Assembly: GCF_039523795.1 (NCBI RefSeq)
Contig: NZ_BAAAFZ010000052.1
Coordinates: 1-63,675 of the forward strand
Origin: Craurococcus roseus
Lineage (GTDB): Bacteria > Pseudomonadota > Alphaproteobacteria > Acetobacterales > Acetobacteraceae
Direction: 5' to 3'
Length of the DNA: 63,675 nucleotides
Below the pieces are notes generated by a model, which saw only the letters and a program-made list of their open reading frames with translations, had not been told where the DNA came from and ran no database searches. Below are positions 1 to 9,400 of the stretch, in pieces. A program made the position numbers and the translations under genes. Each line of letters begins with the position of its first letter. Position 1 is the first letter of the stretch.

Positions 1-163
1 GCGGGGGCGGCGCCGGCGGCGTGTCGAGCGGAGGGGGCACCACCGGCGGGGGCGCGATCGGCGGCGCGGGCTCGGGGGTGCCCTGCGCCGGCGGGGCCGG
101 GGGCGGCGCCTCCGGTTCCGGTTCCCGCCCGCGCAGCCGCCCGAGCCAGTCGCGCAGCGCCAT
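1..163 (-). CDS. ftsY: Probable FtsY, signal recognition particle receptor (N-terminus only)
   Basis: This is the start of a minus-strand gene that leaves the window. The visible 54 residues begin MALRDWLGRLRGREPEPE and continue as a Pro/Ala/Glu-rich linker, which resembles the variable, acidic or proline-rich N-terminal A domain of alphaproteobacterial FtsY. The start lies 2 bases after the mtaB stop, and the order dapF-mtaB-ftsY is common in Rhizobiales and Acetobacteraceae. The GTPase (NG) domain is outside the window, so the name rests on gene order and low-complexity composition only. Confidence 0.6.
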   Translation of the reverse strand, partial: MALRDWLGRLRGREPEPEAPPPAPPAQGTPEPAPPIAPPPVVPPPLDTPPAPPP

Positions 164-165
164 GG

Positions 166-1407
166 CTACCTCGCCTCCCCGGCAGCGGTTGCCATGAGCC
201 CGGCGGCGGCGGCCGCGGCGGCGCGCCCGCGCAGGAGCGCCCCGCGCGGCACGGGCGCCGCACCGTCCGTCAGCCGCAGTGGCGCGAAGTGCTCGGTGTG
301 GCCGCGGTTGCCGGCCTCGAACAGCACCGTTTCCTCCTGGCCGACGCGCCCGGCGCAGAAGCGCGCCGCCGCCGCGGCGCCGGCTTCGCGCAGCCGCGCC
401 GCGCGTTCGCGGCGGAGCGGCACCGGCACGGCCGGCATCCGGGCGGCGGGCGTGCCGGGGCGCTCGGAGTACGGGAAGACGTGCAGGAAGGAGAGTCCCA
501 TCTCCTCCACCAAGGCGAGCGTGTCGCGGTGGTGCGCGTCGGTTTCGGTGGGGAAGCCGGCGATCAGGTCGGCGCCGAGGGCGATGCCGGGCCGCGCGTC
601 GCGGGCGCGGCGGGCGGCGGCGAGGGCGTCGGCGCGGCGGTGGCGGCGCTTCATCCGCTTCAGGACCAGGTTGGCGCCGTGCTGGAGGGAGAGGTGGAGA
701 TGGGGCATGAGGCGCGGCTCCTCGGCGAGCAGGCGCCACAGCTCGTCGTCGAGGGCGGCGGGGTCGAGGGAGGACAGGCGCAGGCGCGGCAGCTCCGGCA
801 CCAGCGCCAGCAGGCGGCGGACGGCGGCGCCCAGCGTGGGGCGGCCGGGCAGGTCGGCGCCGTAGGAGGCGATGTCCACGCCGGTCAGCACCGCTTCCTT
901 GTGGCCCTGCTCCACCAAGTCGCGCAGCCGGGCCGCGAGGGCATCGGCCGGGACGGAGAAGGACGGGCCGCGGCCCCGGGGGATCACGCAGAAGGTGCAG
1001 GCGTGGTCGCAGCCGCCCTGGATCTGCAGGAAGGCACGGGTGCGCCCCTCCCCGGGGCCCGCGGCGGCGGGGGGCGGGACGGGGGGCGCCGGCGCTCCGC
1101 CGCCGCGCGCCCACGCCTCAGGGCGGAGCTTGTCCGTGTTGGGCACGACGCGGGCCACGCCGGGCAGCGACGCCCAGCGTTCCGGCGCGATGTGCGACGC
1201 GCAGCCCGTCACCAGGATGGGCGCGGCGGGGTTCCGCCGGTGGGCGGCGCGGATGGCCTTGCGCGCCTGTTTCTCGGCTTCGGCCGTCACCGCGCAGGTG
1301 TTGACCAGCACGGCGCCGCGGTGGCCGGCGCGCTCGGCCAAGGGCCGCATGGCTTCGGACTCCGCCGCGTTGAGGCGGCAGCCGAAGGTGAGCACCTCCA
1401 CGCTCAT
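166..1407 (-). CDS. mtaB: tRNA (N6-threonylcarbamoyladenosine(37)-C2)-methylthiotransferase MtaB
   Basis: A radical SAM methylthiotransferase of 413 residues that adds a methylthio group to t6A37 in tRNAs reading ANN codons. The N-terminal UPF0004 domain shows GCRLNAAESE, VNTCAV and VTGCAS, which supply the three cysteines of the auxiliary iron-sulfur cluster. The radical SAM motif CDHACTFC follows near residue 145. A short TRAM-like segment ends the protein. The ATG at 1407 was chosen because the family starts directly before the GCRLN motif; it overlaps the dapF stop as ATGA, which implies translational coupling. The open frame extends further upstream, but that stretch is an Arg-rich antisense-like read-through of dapF. 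The MtaB subgroup (rather than MiaB or RimO) is inferred from the motif context and the dapF-ftsY neighbourhood. Confidence 0.93.
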   Translation of the reverse strand: MSVEVLTFGCRLNAAESEAMRPLAERAGHRGAVLVNTCAVTAEAEKQARKAIRAAHRRNPAAPILVTGCASHIAPERWASLPGVARVVPNTDKLRPEAWARGGGAPAPPVPPPAAAGPGEGRTRAFLQIQGGCDHACTFCVIPRGRGPSFSVPADALAARLRDLVEQGHKEAVLTGVDIASYGADLPGRPTLGAAVRRLLALVPELPRLRLSSLDPAALDDELWRLLAEEPRLMPHLHLSLQHGANLVLKRMKRRHRRADALAAARRARDARPGIALGADLIAGFPTETDAHHRDTLALVEEMGLSFLHVFPYSERPGTPAARMPAVPVPLRRERAARLREAGAAAAARFCAGRVGQEETVLFEAGNRGHTEHFAPLRLTDGAAPVPRGALLRGRAAAAAAAGLMATAAGEAR

Positions 1408-2270
1408 GCGGCGGCGTGGGCCGGGGCGGCGGGCTCGGGGAGCGCGTCCAGGTCGAGTTCGCCGGTGAAGGCGGTGGCGACCGGGCCGGCCATCAGCACG
1501 TGCCCGTCCGCTTCGCGCCACTCGATCTCCAGTTCGCCGCCGGGCAGGACCACGGTGGCGCGGCGCCCGGTGAGGCCGCGGCGGTGGGCGTTCACCAGCG
1601 CGGCGCACGCGCCGGAGCCGCAGGCGCGCGTGGGGCCGGCGCCCCTTTCCCACATGGCGAGCAGGATGCGGTCGGGCGCGACCACCTGCGCGAAGCCGAT
1701 GTTGGCGCGCTCGGGGAAGAGCGGGTCGCGCTCCAGCGACGGGCCGAAGGTGTCGAGGCGCAAGCGCGACAGGTCGGGGACGAAGAAGGTCGCGTGCGGG
1801 TTGCCGATCGAGCAGGCCGCCGGGTCACCGACCGGGCCGCGCGAGATCGGCAGGTGCAGGGTGTCGAACTCCCGCGCCAGCGGCACGTCGCGCCAGCCGA
1901 GGCGGGCGGGGCCCATGTCCACGCGCCAACGGCCATCGGGCAGCGCTACCGCGGGCAGGTCGCCGCTGACCGTGCGGACGGTGACGCGCGGGCGGCCGGT
2001 TTCGGCGGCGAGCAGGGAGGCGACGCAGCGGGTGGCGTTGCCGCAGGCGCCGGCCTCCGAGCCGTCGGGGTTGCGGATGCGCATGAACACGTCGGCGCCG
2101 CCGCCCTCGGCCGGCTCCAGCACGATGAGCTGGTCGCAGCCGACGCCGGTGTGGCGGTCGGCGACCGCGGCGGCGCGGGCCGGCGTCAGGCGCAGGTCGG
2201 GGCGGCCGCGGGCGTCGAGCACCACGAAGTCGTTGCCGAGGCCGTGCATCTTGCGGAACGGGAGCGTCAT
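1404..2270 (-). CDS. dapF: Diaminopimelate epimerase
   Basis: Cytosolic enzyme that interconverts LL- and meso-diaminopimelate in lysine and peptidoglycan synthesis. The 288-residue protein starts MTLPFRKMHGLGNDFVV, the standard DapF opening. Both catalytic cysteines are present, in ACGNATRC (about residue 80) and ACGSGACAA (about residue 225), the two-thiol pair of this cofactor-independent racemase family. The ATG at 2270 is preferred over an ATG 39 bases further upstream, because the family begins with the KMHGLGNDF block. It overlaps mtaB by 4 bases. asd, another lysine-pathway gene, lies far away at 61394. Confidence 0.96.
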   Translation of the reverse strand: MTLPFRKMHGLGNDFVVLDARGRPDLRLTPARAAAVADRHTGVGCDQLIVLEPAEGGGADVFMRIRNPDGSEAGACGNATRCVASLLAAETGRPRVTVRTVSGDLPAVALPDGRWRVDMGPARLGWRDVPLAREFDTLHLPISRGPVGDPAACSIGNPHATFFVPDLSRLRLDTFGPSLERDPLFPERANIGFAQVVAPDRILLAMWERGAGPTRACGSGACAALVNAHRRGLTGRRATVVLPGGELEIEWREADGHVLMAGPVATAFTGELDLDALPEPAAPAHAAA

Positions 2271-2322
2271 CACGGCCGGAGATATGCGGCCGGCGCAGGC
2301 GCGATCCAAGTGACGGTCCGGA

Positions 2323-2340
2323 GGCGGCCGGCCGGCCGCC
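2323..2340. other. Perfect 18-bp GC palindrome
   Basis: GGCGGCCGGCCGGCCGCC is self-complementary and lies in the 153-bp gap between the hybrid kinase stop (2424) and the dapF start (2270). On the minus strand it follows the kinase gene, so it may weakly terminate that transcript. There is no T tract. Confidence 0.35.
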
Positions 2341-2423
2341 AGGAACGCAGCCCCGGAACGGAACCCGCGCCCCTTTCCCGAGACCCTATGGCGACGGCCG
2401 GGGCCGGGGCTCGACGGCCGGCC

Positions 2424-4646
2424 CTACCCCGCCGCCTCCAACGGCGCCGCGCTCCGCGCGATGGCACGGCCGAGCGCCACCGCAAGCTCGTCCAGGCGGT
2501 AGGGCTTGCGCAAGGTTTGCACGCCGGCCGGCGCGCTGCCTTGGGCGAGCGGCTCGCTGTAGCCGGTGGCGAGCACCACGGCGACCCGGGGATGGGACAG
2601 GCGCAGGGCCGCCGCCAGCTCGACGCCGCTTATGCCGCCCGGCATCAGGACGTCGGAGAACACCGCGTCCACGCGCGCGCCGCCCGCGAGCACCGCCAGC
2701 GCCTCGGCCGCGCTCCCGGCGCGTTCCGTCGCGTAGCCCAGATCCTCCAGGAGCGAACAGGCGAAGGCGGCCACGTCCGGGTTGTCCTCCACCACGAGGA
2801 CCGTCCTGCCGACGCCTTGCAAGACGGAGAGCCCTTCGGCTTCCGGCGCGCCGCCCGCCTCGACGGGTCGCGCCGCCGGCGGGCCGGCGGCGTCCGCCGT
2901 GCCGGCCCGCGGCAGGTGGAAGAACACCGCCGTGCCCCGCCCCGGTTCGCTTTCGACATGGATGTCACCGCCCGATTGCGTGACGAAGCCATGCACCTGG
3001 GACAGGCCCAGCCCGGTGCCCTTCCCCGCCCCTTTTGTGGTGAAGAAGGGTTCGAAGATGCGGGCGAGCAAATGCGGCGGTACGCCTTCGCCCGTGTCCT
3101 TGGCGGCGATGCACACGTACTCGCCCGCCGCGCGCTCCGCCGAGGCGCTGAGGGCGACGTTGCGCGCCTGGACAGTGAGGGTACCGCCTCCCGGCATGGC
3201 GTCGCGGGCGTTGACCGCGAGGTTGAGGACGGCCACTTCGAGCTGCGAAGGGTCAGCGTGGACGGGCCACAAGCCGGGGGTGATGTCGGTCGTCACCGCG
3301 ACGCTGGGGCCGAGGGTCTGCCGCAGCAGCGCGGACATGCCCGCCAGCCGTTCCGCCACGTCGAAGGTTTCGGGCTTGAGCGGCTGCCGGCGGGCGAAGG
3401 CCAGGAGCCGCCCCGTCAGCTCGCGGGCGTTCTGCCCGGCCTGGATCATGCCTTCCAGGATCGCCGCGCGGCGATCCTCGGGCACGGCGGGGCGCTTGAG
3501 CAACGCCGCGCCGCTGGCGACCACTTGCAGGATGTTGTTGAAGTCGTGCGCCACGCCGCCGGTGAGCTGGCCGAGCGCCGCCAGCCTCTCGGCTTGGCGG
3601 GCCGACTCCTCCGCGCGGCGGCGCTCCTCCATCGAGCGCAGGAGGGCGGCGGTGCGCTCCTCAACCAAACGTTCCAGCTCGGCGCGGTGGCGGGCTAGCG
3701 CCGCCTCCGCCGCGCGGCGCTCCGTGACGTCGAAGAGCACGCCGATGAAGTGCGGGCCGTCCGCTTGCTCCACGCGGCGGCCGAAGGCCGAAAGCCAGCG
3801 CTCCTCGCCGTTGTCGGCGCGCACGACGCGGTACTCGATGCCGTAGGGCTCGCCATCGCGCGCGCAACGGTCCGCCGCTTCCGACACCCGCGCGCGGTCG
3901 TCCGCGTGGAGGCGGTCCATCCACATCCCGTAAGTCGCGCAGCCGTCCGGCCGTCGCCGGTAGCCCAGCATGGCGAAGTGATTGGCCGTCCAGGTCGCTT
4001 TCCCAGTGGCGAGCGCCACGTCCCAGGTGGCCATGCCGGCGCCCTCGACGGCCAGGCGCAACCGCTCCTCGCTCTCGCGCAGGGCCGCCTCGGCGCGCCG
4101 CCGCTCCGCAACCTCATGGCGCGCCGCGACGGCCGCAGCGGCCATCTCGGCCAAGTCCTGCACGAGCGAGATGTCGTCCTCGGACCATGCGCGCGGCGCG
4201 CCGTCGGTGACGCAGAAGGCGCCCAGCACCCGACCGTCCGGCGCGCGCAGCGGCGCTCCGAGGTAGGCCGCCACGTCCATTTCGGCCACGGCGGCGTTGC
4301 CGCGGGCCCGCGGGTGGGCCAGCGCGTCCGCGACCGCCAGCGGGGCGCCGTCCTCGACCACGTGCCGGCAAAAAGAGTGGCTGAGGGGGGTTTCGCGCGA
4401 GGAGGCCCAAGGCTCGGGCAGCCCTTGCTGGCTCTTGAAGAACTGGCGGTCGGCGTCGACCAGGGAAACCAAGGCCGTTCGGACCTTGAGGAGGCGGCAG
4501 GCCAAGCGGGTGAGGCGGTCGAACGCCGGCTCAGGCGCGCTGTCGAGCAGGCCTGTCCGGCGCAGCGCGGCGAGGCGGTCGGGAGCTGTGAGAGCGGCCC
4601 CGCCCTCGTCGCCTCCGGGCGGGGGGCGCTGCGGATGTTTCGGCAT
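2424..4646 (-). CDS. GAF-PAS hybrid sensor histidine kinase with receiver domain
   Basis: A 740-residue predicted soluble hybrid kinase with no membrane segment. In order: a GAF domain (about 25-165, with SLVDADRQFFKS and the PLSHSFC block), a PAS/PAC domain (about 190-305), a coiled-coil linker, and a HisKA domain whose phospho-acceptor His is in LTGGVAHDFNNILQ (about 366). The HATPase domain follows (about 460-575) with the N box NLAVNARDAMP, G1 DTGEGVP, the F box FEPFFTTK and G2 GTGLGLS. A C-terminal receiver domain (about 610-725) has its phospho-Asp in VFSDVLMPGG. No output domain is present, so phosphate is probably relayed to a separate protein. The signal is unknown. The ATG at 4646 was chosen because the sequence upstream is non-domain. 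It lies 56 bases after the HerA-like gene on the same strand. Confidence 0.9.
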   Translation of the reverse strand: MPKHPQRPPPGGDEGGAALTAPDRLAALRRTGLLDSAPEPAFDRLTRLACRLLKVRTALVSLVDADRQFFKSQQGLPEPWASSRETPLSHSFCRHVVEDGAPLAVADALAHPRARGNAAVAEMDVAAYLGAPLRAPDGRVLGAFCVTDGAPRAWSEDDISLVQDLAEMAAAAVAARHEVAERRRAEAALRESEERLRLAVEGAGMATWDVALATGKATWTANHFAMLGYRRRPDGCATYGMWMDRLHADDRARVSEAADRCARDGEPYGIEYRVVRADNGEERWLSAFGRRVEQADGPHFIGVLFDVTERRAAEAALARHRAELERLVEERTAALLRSMEERRRAEESARQAERLAALGQLTGGVAHDFNNILQVVASGAALLKRPAVPEDRRAAILEGMIQAGQNARELTGRLLAFARRQPLKPETFDVAERLAGMSALLRQTLGPSVAVTTDITPGLWPVHADPSQLEVAVLNLAVNARDAMPGGGTLTVQARNVALSASAERAAGEYVCIAAKDTGEGVPPHLLARIFEPFFTTKGAGKGTGLGLSQVHGFVTQSGGDIHVESEPGRGTAVFFHLPRAGTADAAGPPAARPVEAGGAPEAEGLSVLQGVGRTVLVVEDNPDVAAFACSLLEDLGYATERAGSAAEALAVLAGGARVDAVFSDVLMPGGISGVELAAALRLSHPRVAVVLATGYSEPLAQGSAPAGVQTLRKPYRLDELAVALGRAIARSAAPLEAAG

Positions 4647-4702
4647 GGGACGCACGGTTTGATATAAGCGAAGCTTCCGTCGCGCAACTCCCGAATGTGT
4701 GC

Positions 4703-6370
4703 TCAGCGCTTCAGAATCGAGCCGAGTACCCCGCGTAGCACCGCCCCGCCGATCTTGCGGCCGAAGGTGGTGCCGAGGCTGCGGGCCATGGAGGTCGCCA
4801 TGGCTTCCGCGGGGCTCTGCCGCCCCCTGCTCCGGCCGCCGCCGCTCCCGCCGCCGCCGATGATGTCGCCCAGCACGCCGCCCGGGCCGGGGTCGCGTTC
4901 GGCGGCCGGCGCGCGGCGCCCCGATCCGGCCGCAGTTCGGCGGGTCGGGGCGCGGGGGACCGTGGTGGGGATCGGCGGCCTCGGCGCCGGGGCGCCGCCG
5001 GTCCGCCACCAGGGATCGCCGCCTACCCCGCCGCCCCAAGGGTTGGCGCCGCGCGTCGGCGCGGCAGGGGCGGGCTCGGCGTCGGTGGCGGTTGTGGCTC
5101 GGCCTTGCAGGGCTTCGTAGGCCGAATCGCGGTCCAGCGGCGTGTCGTAGCGGCCGGCGAGCGGGCTGCTTGCGAGCGCGGCCTTGCGCTCCTCGGCCGT
5201 GAGGGGGCCGATGCGGCCACGGGGCGGGGCGATGCGGGCGCGCTCCACAACCGTCGGCGTGCCGTCGGCGGCGAGGGTCGAGACCAGCGCTTCGCCGACG
5301 CCAAGCTGGGTGATCGTCTCTTCCACGCGGAGCTTGGGGTTGGGGCGGAAGGTCTCGGCGGCGGAGCGGACCGCCTTCTGGTCCATGGGCGTGAAGGCGC
5401 GGAGCGCGTGCTGCACGCGGTTGCCGAGCTGGCCGAGCACGGGGAGCGGCAGGTCGAGCGGGTTCTGGGTGACGAAGTAGACGCCCACCCCCTTGGAGCG
5501 GATCAGGCGGACCACCGTTTCCACCTTCTCCACCAACGCGCGGGGCGCGTCGCGGAACAGCATGTGCGCTTCGTCGAAGAAGAAGACGAGCTTGGGCTTG
5601 TCCGGGTCGCCGACCTCCGGGAGTTCCTCGAACAGTTCCGACAGCAGCCAGAGCAGGAAGGTGGCGTAAAGGCGCGGGCTGTGGACCAGCTTGTCGGCGG
5701 CGAGCACGTTCACCGCGCCGCGGCCGTCGGGCGTGGTCAGCATCAGGTCTTCGAGCGAGAGCGCGGGCTCGCCGAAGAAGTGCTCGGCGCCGGCCTGCTC
5801 CAGCATCAGCAGGCGGCGCTGGATGGTGCCGACGCTGGCCTTGCTCACTTGGCCGTACTCGGCGCGCAGCTCTTCCGCGCGCTCGGCCACGTGGTTGAGG
5901 ATGGCGCGGAGGTCCTTGAAGTCGAGGAGCAGCAGGCCCTCGTCGTCGGCGAGCTTGAAGGCTATGGAAAGCACGCCTTCCTGGGTGTCGTTCAGCTCCA
6001 GCATCCGGGCGAGCAGCACCGGGCCCATCTCGGCCACGGTGGCGCGCAGCGGGTGGCCCTGCTCGCCGAACACGTCCCAGAAGACGACGGGGCAGGCTTC
6101 GTAGGCGAAGTCCGTTTCGCCCATCTCGGCGGCGCGGGCGTCGAGCTTGGGGTTGGGCTTGCCGGGGGCGGCGATGCCGGAGAGGTCGCCCTTGATGTCG
6201 GCGCAGAAAACGGGGACGCCGGCGCGGGAGAAGCCCTCGGCGAGCACTTGGAGGGTGACGGTCTTGCCGGTGCCGGTGGCGCCGGCGACCAGGCCGTGGC
6301 GGTTGGCGCGCCTGAGCAGCAGTTCGCAGGGCGCGTCGCCGCGCCCGACCAGTATCGATTCCCGCGCCAT
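4703..6370 (-). CDS. HerA-like helicase / DUF853 ATPase
   Basis: A 555-residue P-loop ATPase of the DUF853 (YjgR-like, HerA/FtsK clade) family. It begins MARESILVGRG and has Walker A GATGTGKTVT near residue 33, then the family block FCADIKGDLSG. Walker B is in LVFFFDEAHMLF, and VGVYFVTQNPLDLP is a conserved sensor-like segment. The C-terminal 120 residues are a Pro/Gly/Arg-rich linker followed by a short conserved tail (SLGTTFGRKIGGAVLRG). The start follows from the canonical N-terminus; the frame runs further upstream into shadow sequence. HerA enzymes act on DNA ends with NurA, but the cellular role of this stand-alone subfamily is not established, and no nurA is in the window. Confidence 0.88.
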   Translation of the reverse strand: MARESILVGRGDAPCELLLRRANRHGLVAGATGTGKTVTLQVLAEGFSRAGVPVFCADIKGDLSGIAAPGKPNPKLDARAAEMGETDFAYEACPVVFWDVFGEQGHPLRATVAEMGPVLLARMLELNDTQEGVLSIAFKLADDEGLLLLDFKDLRAILNHVAERAEELRAEYGQVSKASVGTIQRRLLMLEQAGAEHFFGEPALSLEDLMLTTPDGRGAVNVLAADKLVHSPRLYATFLLWLLSELFEELPEVGDPDKPKLVFFFDEAHMLFRDAPRALVEKVETVVRLIRSKGVGVYFVTQNPLDLPLPVLGQLGNRVQHALRAFTPMDQKAVRSAAETFRPNPKLRVEETITQLGVGEALVSTLAADGTPTVVERARIAPPRGRIGPLTAEERKAALASSPLAGRYDTPLDRDSAYEALQGRATTATDAEPAPAAPTRGANPWGGGVGGDPWWRTGGAPAPRPPIPTTVPRAPTRRTAAGSGRRAPAAERDPGPGGVLGDIIGGGGSGGGRSRGRQSPAEAMATSMARSLGTTFGRKIGGAVLRGVLGSILKR

Positions 6371-6390
6371 GCCCCGAGGCTCCGCCGTTG

Positions 6391-6421
6391 CCCGCCCGTT
6401 CGGTATATCCGAGCGGGCGGG
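6391..6421 (-). terminator. Strong hairpin downstream of the RTX-Hint gene
   Basis: A 13-bp stem (one G-T wobble) made of CCCGCCCGTTCGG and CCGAGCGGGCGGG around the loop TATAT. It lies just after the RTX-Hint stop (6445) on the minus strand, before the HerA-like start. A terminator role is inferred; there is no clear U tract. Confidence 0.55.
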
Positions 6422-6444
6422 CGGGCGCAGCCCTGGGGGGCGGT

Positions 6445-9400
6445 TCAGGCGGCGGTGGCCCGCTTGCCGAGCAGCAGCGCCGCGCGCGCGGCGAGGCGGC
6501 GGCGGGTGGCCTGGGGCACCTGCCGGACGGCCTTGGCGCGCGGCAGCGCCATCTCGGCCAGCGGCGCCGGCGAGCCCGCCGCCCCGTGCTCGGCCCAGTT
6601 GTCGAAGGCCATGCGCGCCACGTTGTCCACGAAGGTCTCGGCCGCGACCCCCTCCGCGAGGACCAGGGAGTGGTCGGCGAGCTCCACGTGCCAGTAGGTG
6701 AACACCTCCGGCACCCGGGCCTCGCGGCGGACCGTCGTGCCGTTCACCAGCGCGCCGGCCTGCACCAGCGCCCCGTCCACCAGCAGCGCGTGGTCGGCGG
6801 AGACCAGCAGGTCGCGGCGCGGCAGGCCCTCGCCCAGCGCCCCGGCCGCGATCCGCACCGGCAGCACCCGCAAGGGGTCGCCGAAGCGGGTGGACACCGT
6901 CTGCCGCCCGAGCCAGCGGACCGGCTTGGCCCCGCCCCCCGCCGTCAGCACCAGGTCGCCGGCCGCCAGCGTCTCCACCGCGCGCTCGCCCGAGGGCGTC
7001 GCCACCAGCGTGCCCGCCATGAAGCACACCGGGTCGGTCTGGTCGGCGAACTCCAGGAACTCGGCGCCGTAGACCTTGGCCGTGCCGCCGCCGCCGACGG
7101 TGTCCGTGACCAGGAAGTGCTGGCCGCCGGCGTCCGTAGCGCTGGTGATCGTGTAGTCGGCCTTTTCGCCGGCGAACACGACCGTGTCGGCGCCTTCCCC
7201 GCCGTCGACGGTGTCATTGCCGCCGCCGCCGAGCACGACCACGTCGTCGCCGTCGCCGCCGAGCACGCTGTCGTTCCCGGCCTCGCCTTCCAGGGTGTCG
7301 GCGCCCTCGCCGCCCTCCAGGGTGTCGTCCCCGCTCCAGCCCCGGAGGCGGTTGTCCTCCGCGTCGCCGCGGATCAGGTCGTTGCCGGTGTCGCCCCAGG
7401 CGTCCTCGATGCTCACGAGCGCCGCGCCGGAGGACGTTGTGCCGGCGGCCAGGTCGATCGTGACGTCGGCCGCGCCGTAATAGGAGAACTCGTCCCGGCC
7501 GTCGCCGCCGTCGACCACGTCGCCCGCGTCGTCGGCGCCGTCGCCCTGGATCGTGTCGTCGCCGGCGCCGCCCCGGACGGTGTCCGCGGCCCCGCCGCCG
7601 ATCAGGTAGTCCGCGCCGTCGCCGCCGTCGAGCGAGTCGGAGCCGCCGCCGCCGGCCAGGGTGTCGCCTCCGGCGCCGCCGAGAAGCGTGTCCTCGCCGT
7701 CACCGCCGTCGACGGTGTCGCCGCCGCCGCCGCCGATCACCGAGTCGTCGCCCGCCCCGGCGTCGATGGTGTCGCCGCCGTCGCCCGCCGGGTCGCCGGC
7801 CGCGTCGTCGCCCCAGAGCGTGTCGTCGCCGTCGAGGCCGACCACCGTGTCCGAACCGTCGCCGCCGACGACCAGGTCGGCGCCGGGGGTGGCCAGCGGG
7901 GAAAGGTCGTCGTCGCCGCCGTCGTTCACCGAGGTGGAGGCCGGCGAGGTCGCGGTCGCCGTGCCGTTGTTGCCGGCGGCGTCGGTGACCTCCGCCGTGT
8001 AGCCGTGGCCGCCGCCCGCCGCGCCGGCGTTGGCGAAGGTCCAGGCGCCGTTCGCGTCGATGGCGGCGGTGCCGACCACCACGCCGTTGTCCCTGATGGT
8101 GATCGTGTCGCCGGCTTGGTGGCCGGTGGCGACGCCGGTCAGGGCGGGGATGGCGCTGGTCCCGTCGCCCGGCGTGCCGGTGTCTTGGGCCAGCGCGACC
8201 GTGGTCGTGGCGGCCGGGGCGTTGGCGTCGACCGCGGTGGCGCCGGCGGTGGCGACCGAGAAGGCCTGCACGCCGTTGCCGGCGGCGTCCTTGATCGTGC
8301 CGTTGATGCCGGTGACGTTGACGTCGCCGCTGTCGGTCTGGCCCGCGGCGACCGTGTACTTGAAGACCAGCGAGCCGGTGCCGGAGCCGCTGGCGTAGGT
8401 GGCGGTGGCGCCGTTGCTCAGAGTCAGGGTCGGCGTGCCGGTGACGGTCATCGCCTCGCTGCCGGTCAGCGTGAAGCTCACCTCCTGGCCGATGCCGAAG
8501 GTGCCGGACGGGGCGGCCGCCGCCGTGATCGAGGGCGCGGCGGTGTCCACGGCGAGGGTGCCGGCGGGATTCGCCACGGCGCCGGCCGCGTTCACGGCGT
8601 TGCCGGCGGCGTCGCGCACCGTCACGCCGGCGGGCAGGTTGAGGCCCGTGATGGCGAGGTCGGTGGCCGACTGGCCGGCGGCCGGGGTGTAGGTGAAGGT
8701 CAGCGTTTGGCCGCCGCTGCCGCTGACGTAAGTCGCGGTGCCGCCGCTGTTCAGCGACAGCGTCGGGCTGCCGCCGGCGACAAACACGTTTTCGTTGAAG
8801 TTCACGGTGAGCGTGACGGGCTCGCCGGCCGCGAGGGTGCCGTCGTTGCTCCCGTAGGCAACGCCGGTGACGGCCGGCGCCGCGGCGTCGAGCGCGGTGC
8901 CGGCCGGCGAGGTCGCCGCGGCCGTCCCGCGGTTGCCGGCGCCGTCGGTCACGGCCGCGGTGTAGGTGTGGGTGCCGTCCGCCGCAGCGGTGCCGGTGGG
9001 CGTGAAGGTCCAGTTGCCGCCCGCGACGGTGGTGGCGGTCCCGAGGGCGGTCGTGCCGTCGAGCACGGTGACGGTGACGCCCGCCACGCCGCTCGACACG
9101 GTGCCGGACAGGGTGGGATTCGAAGTGATGCCGTCGCTGGACGAGGCGCCGGTGTCCGTGGCGAGCCGGATGGTGGTGGTCTCGGCGGGGGCCGCCTTGT
9201 CCAGCGCGACCGTCGCGCCGGGGGCCGGGTCGGTGAAGGTGTTGGTCGTCCCGCCGCTCGTCACCGCCACCTGGGTGATGGTGACCGTGCCGTCGCCCAA
9301 GCCGGAGACGTTGGCGTTGACCGTGCCGTTGCCGTTGAAGCTGGCCGTCACCGTAGCTGTGCCGGCGCTGCTCTTGAGGGTGACCACGGCGGTTTCGCCA

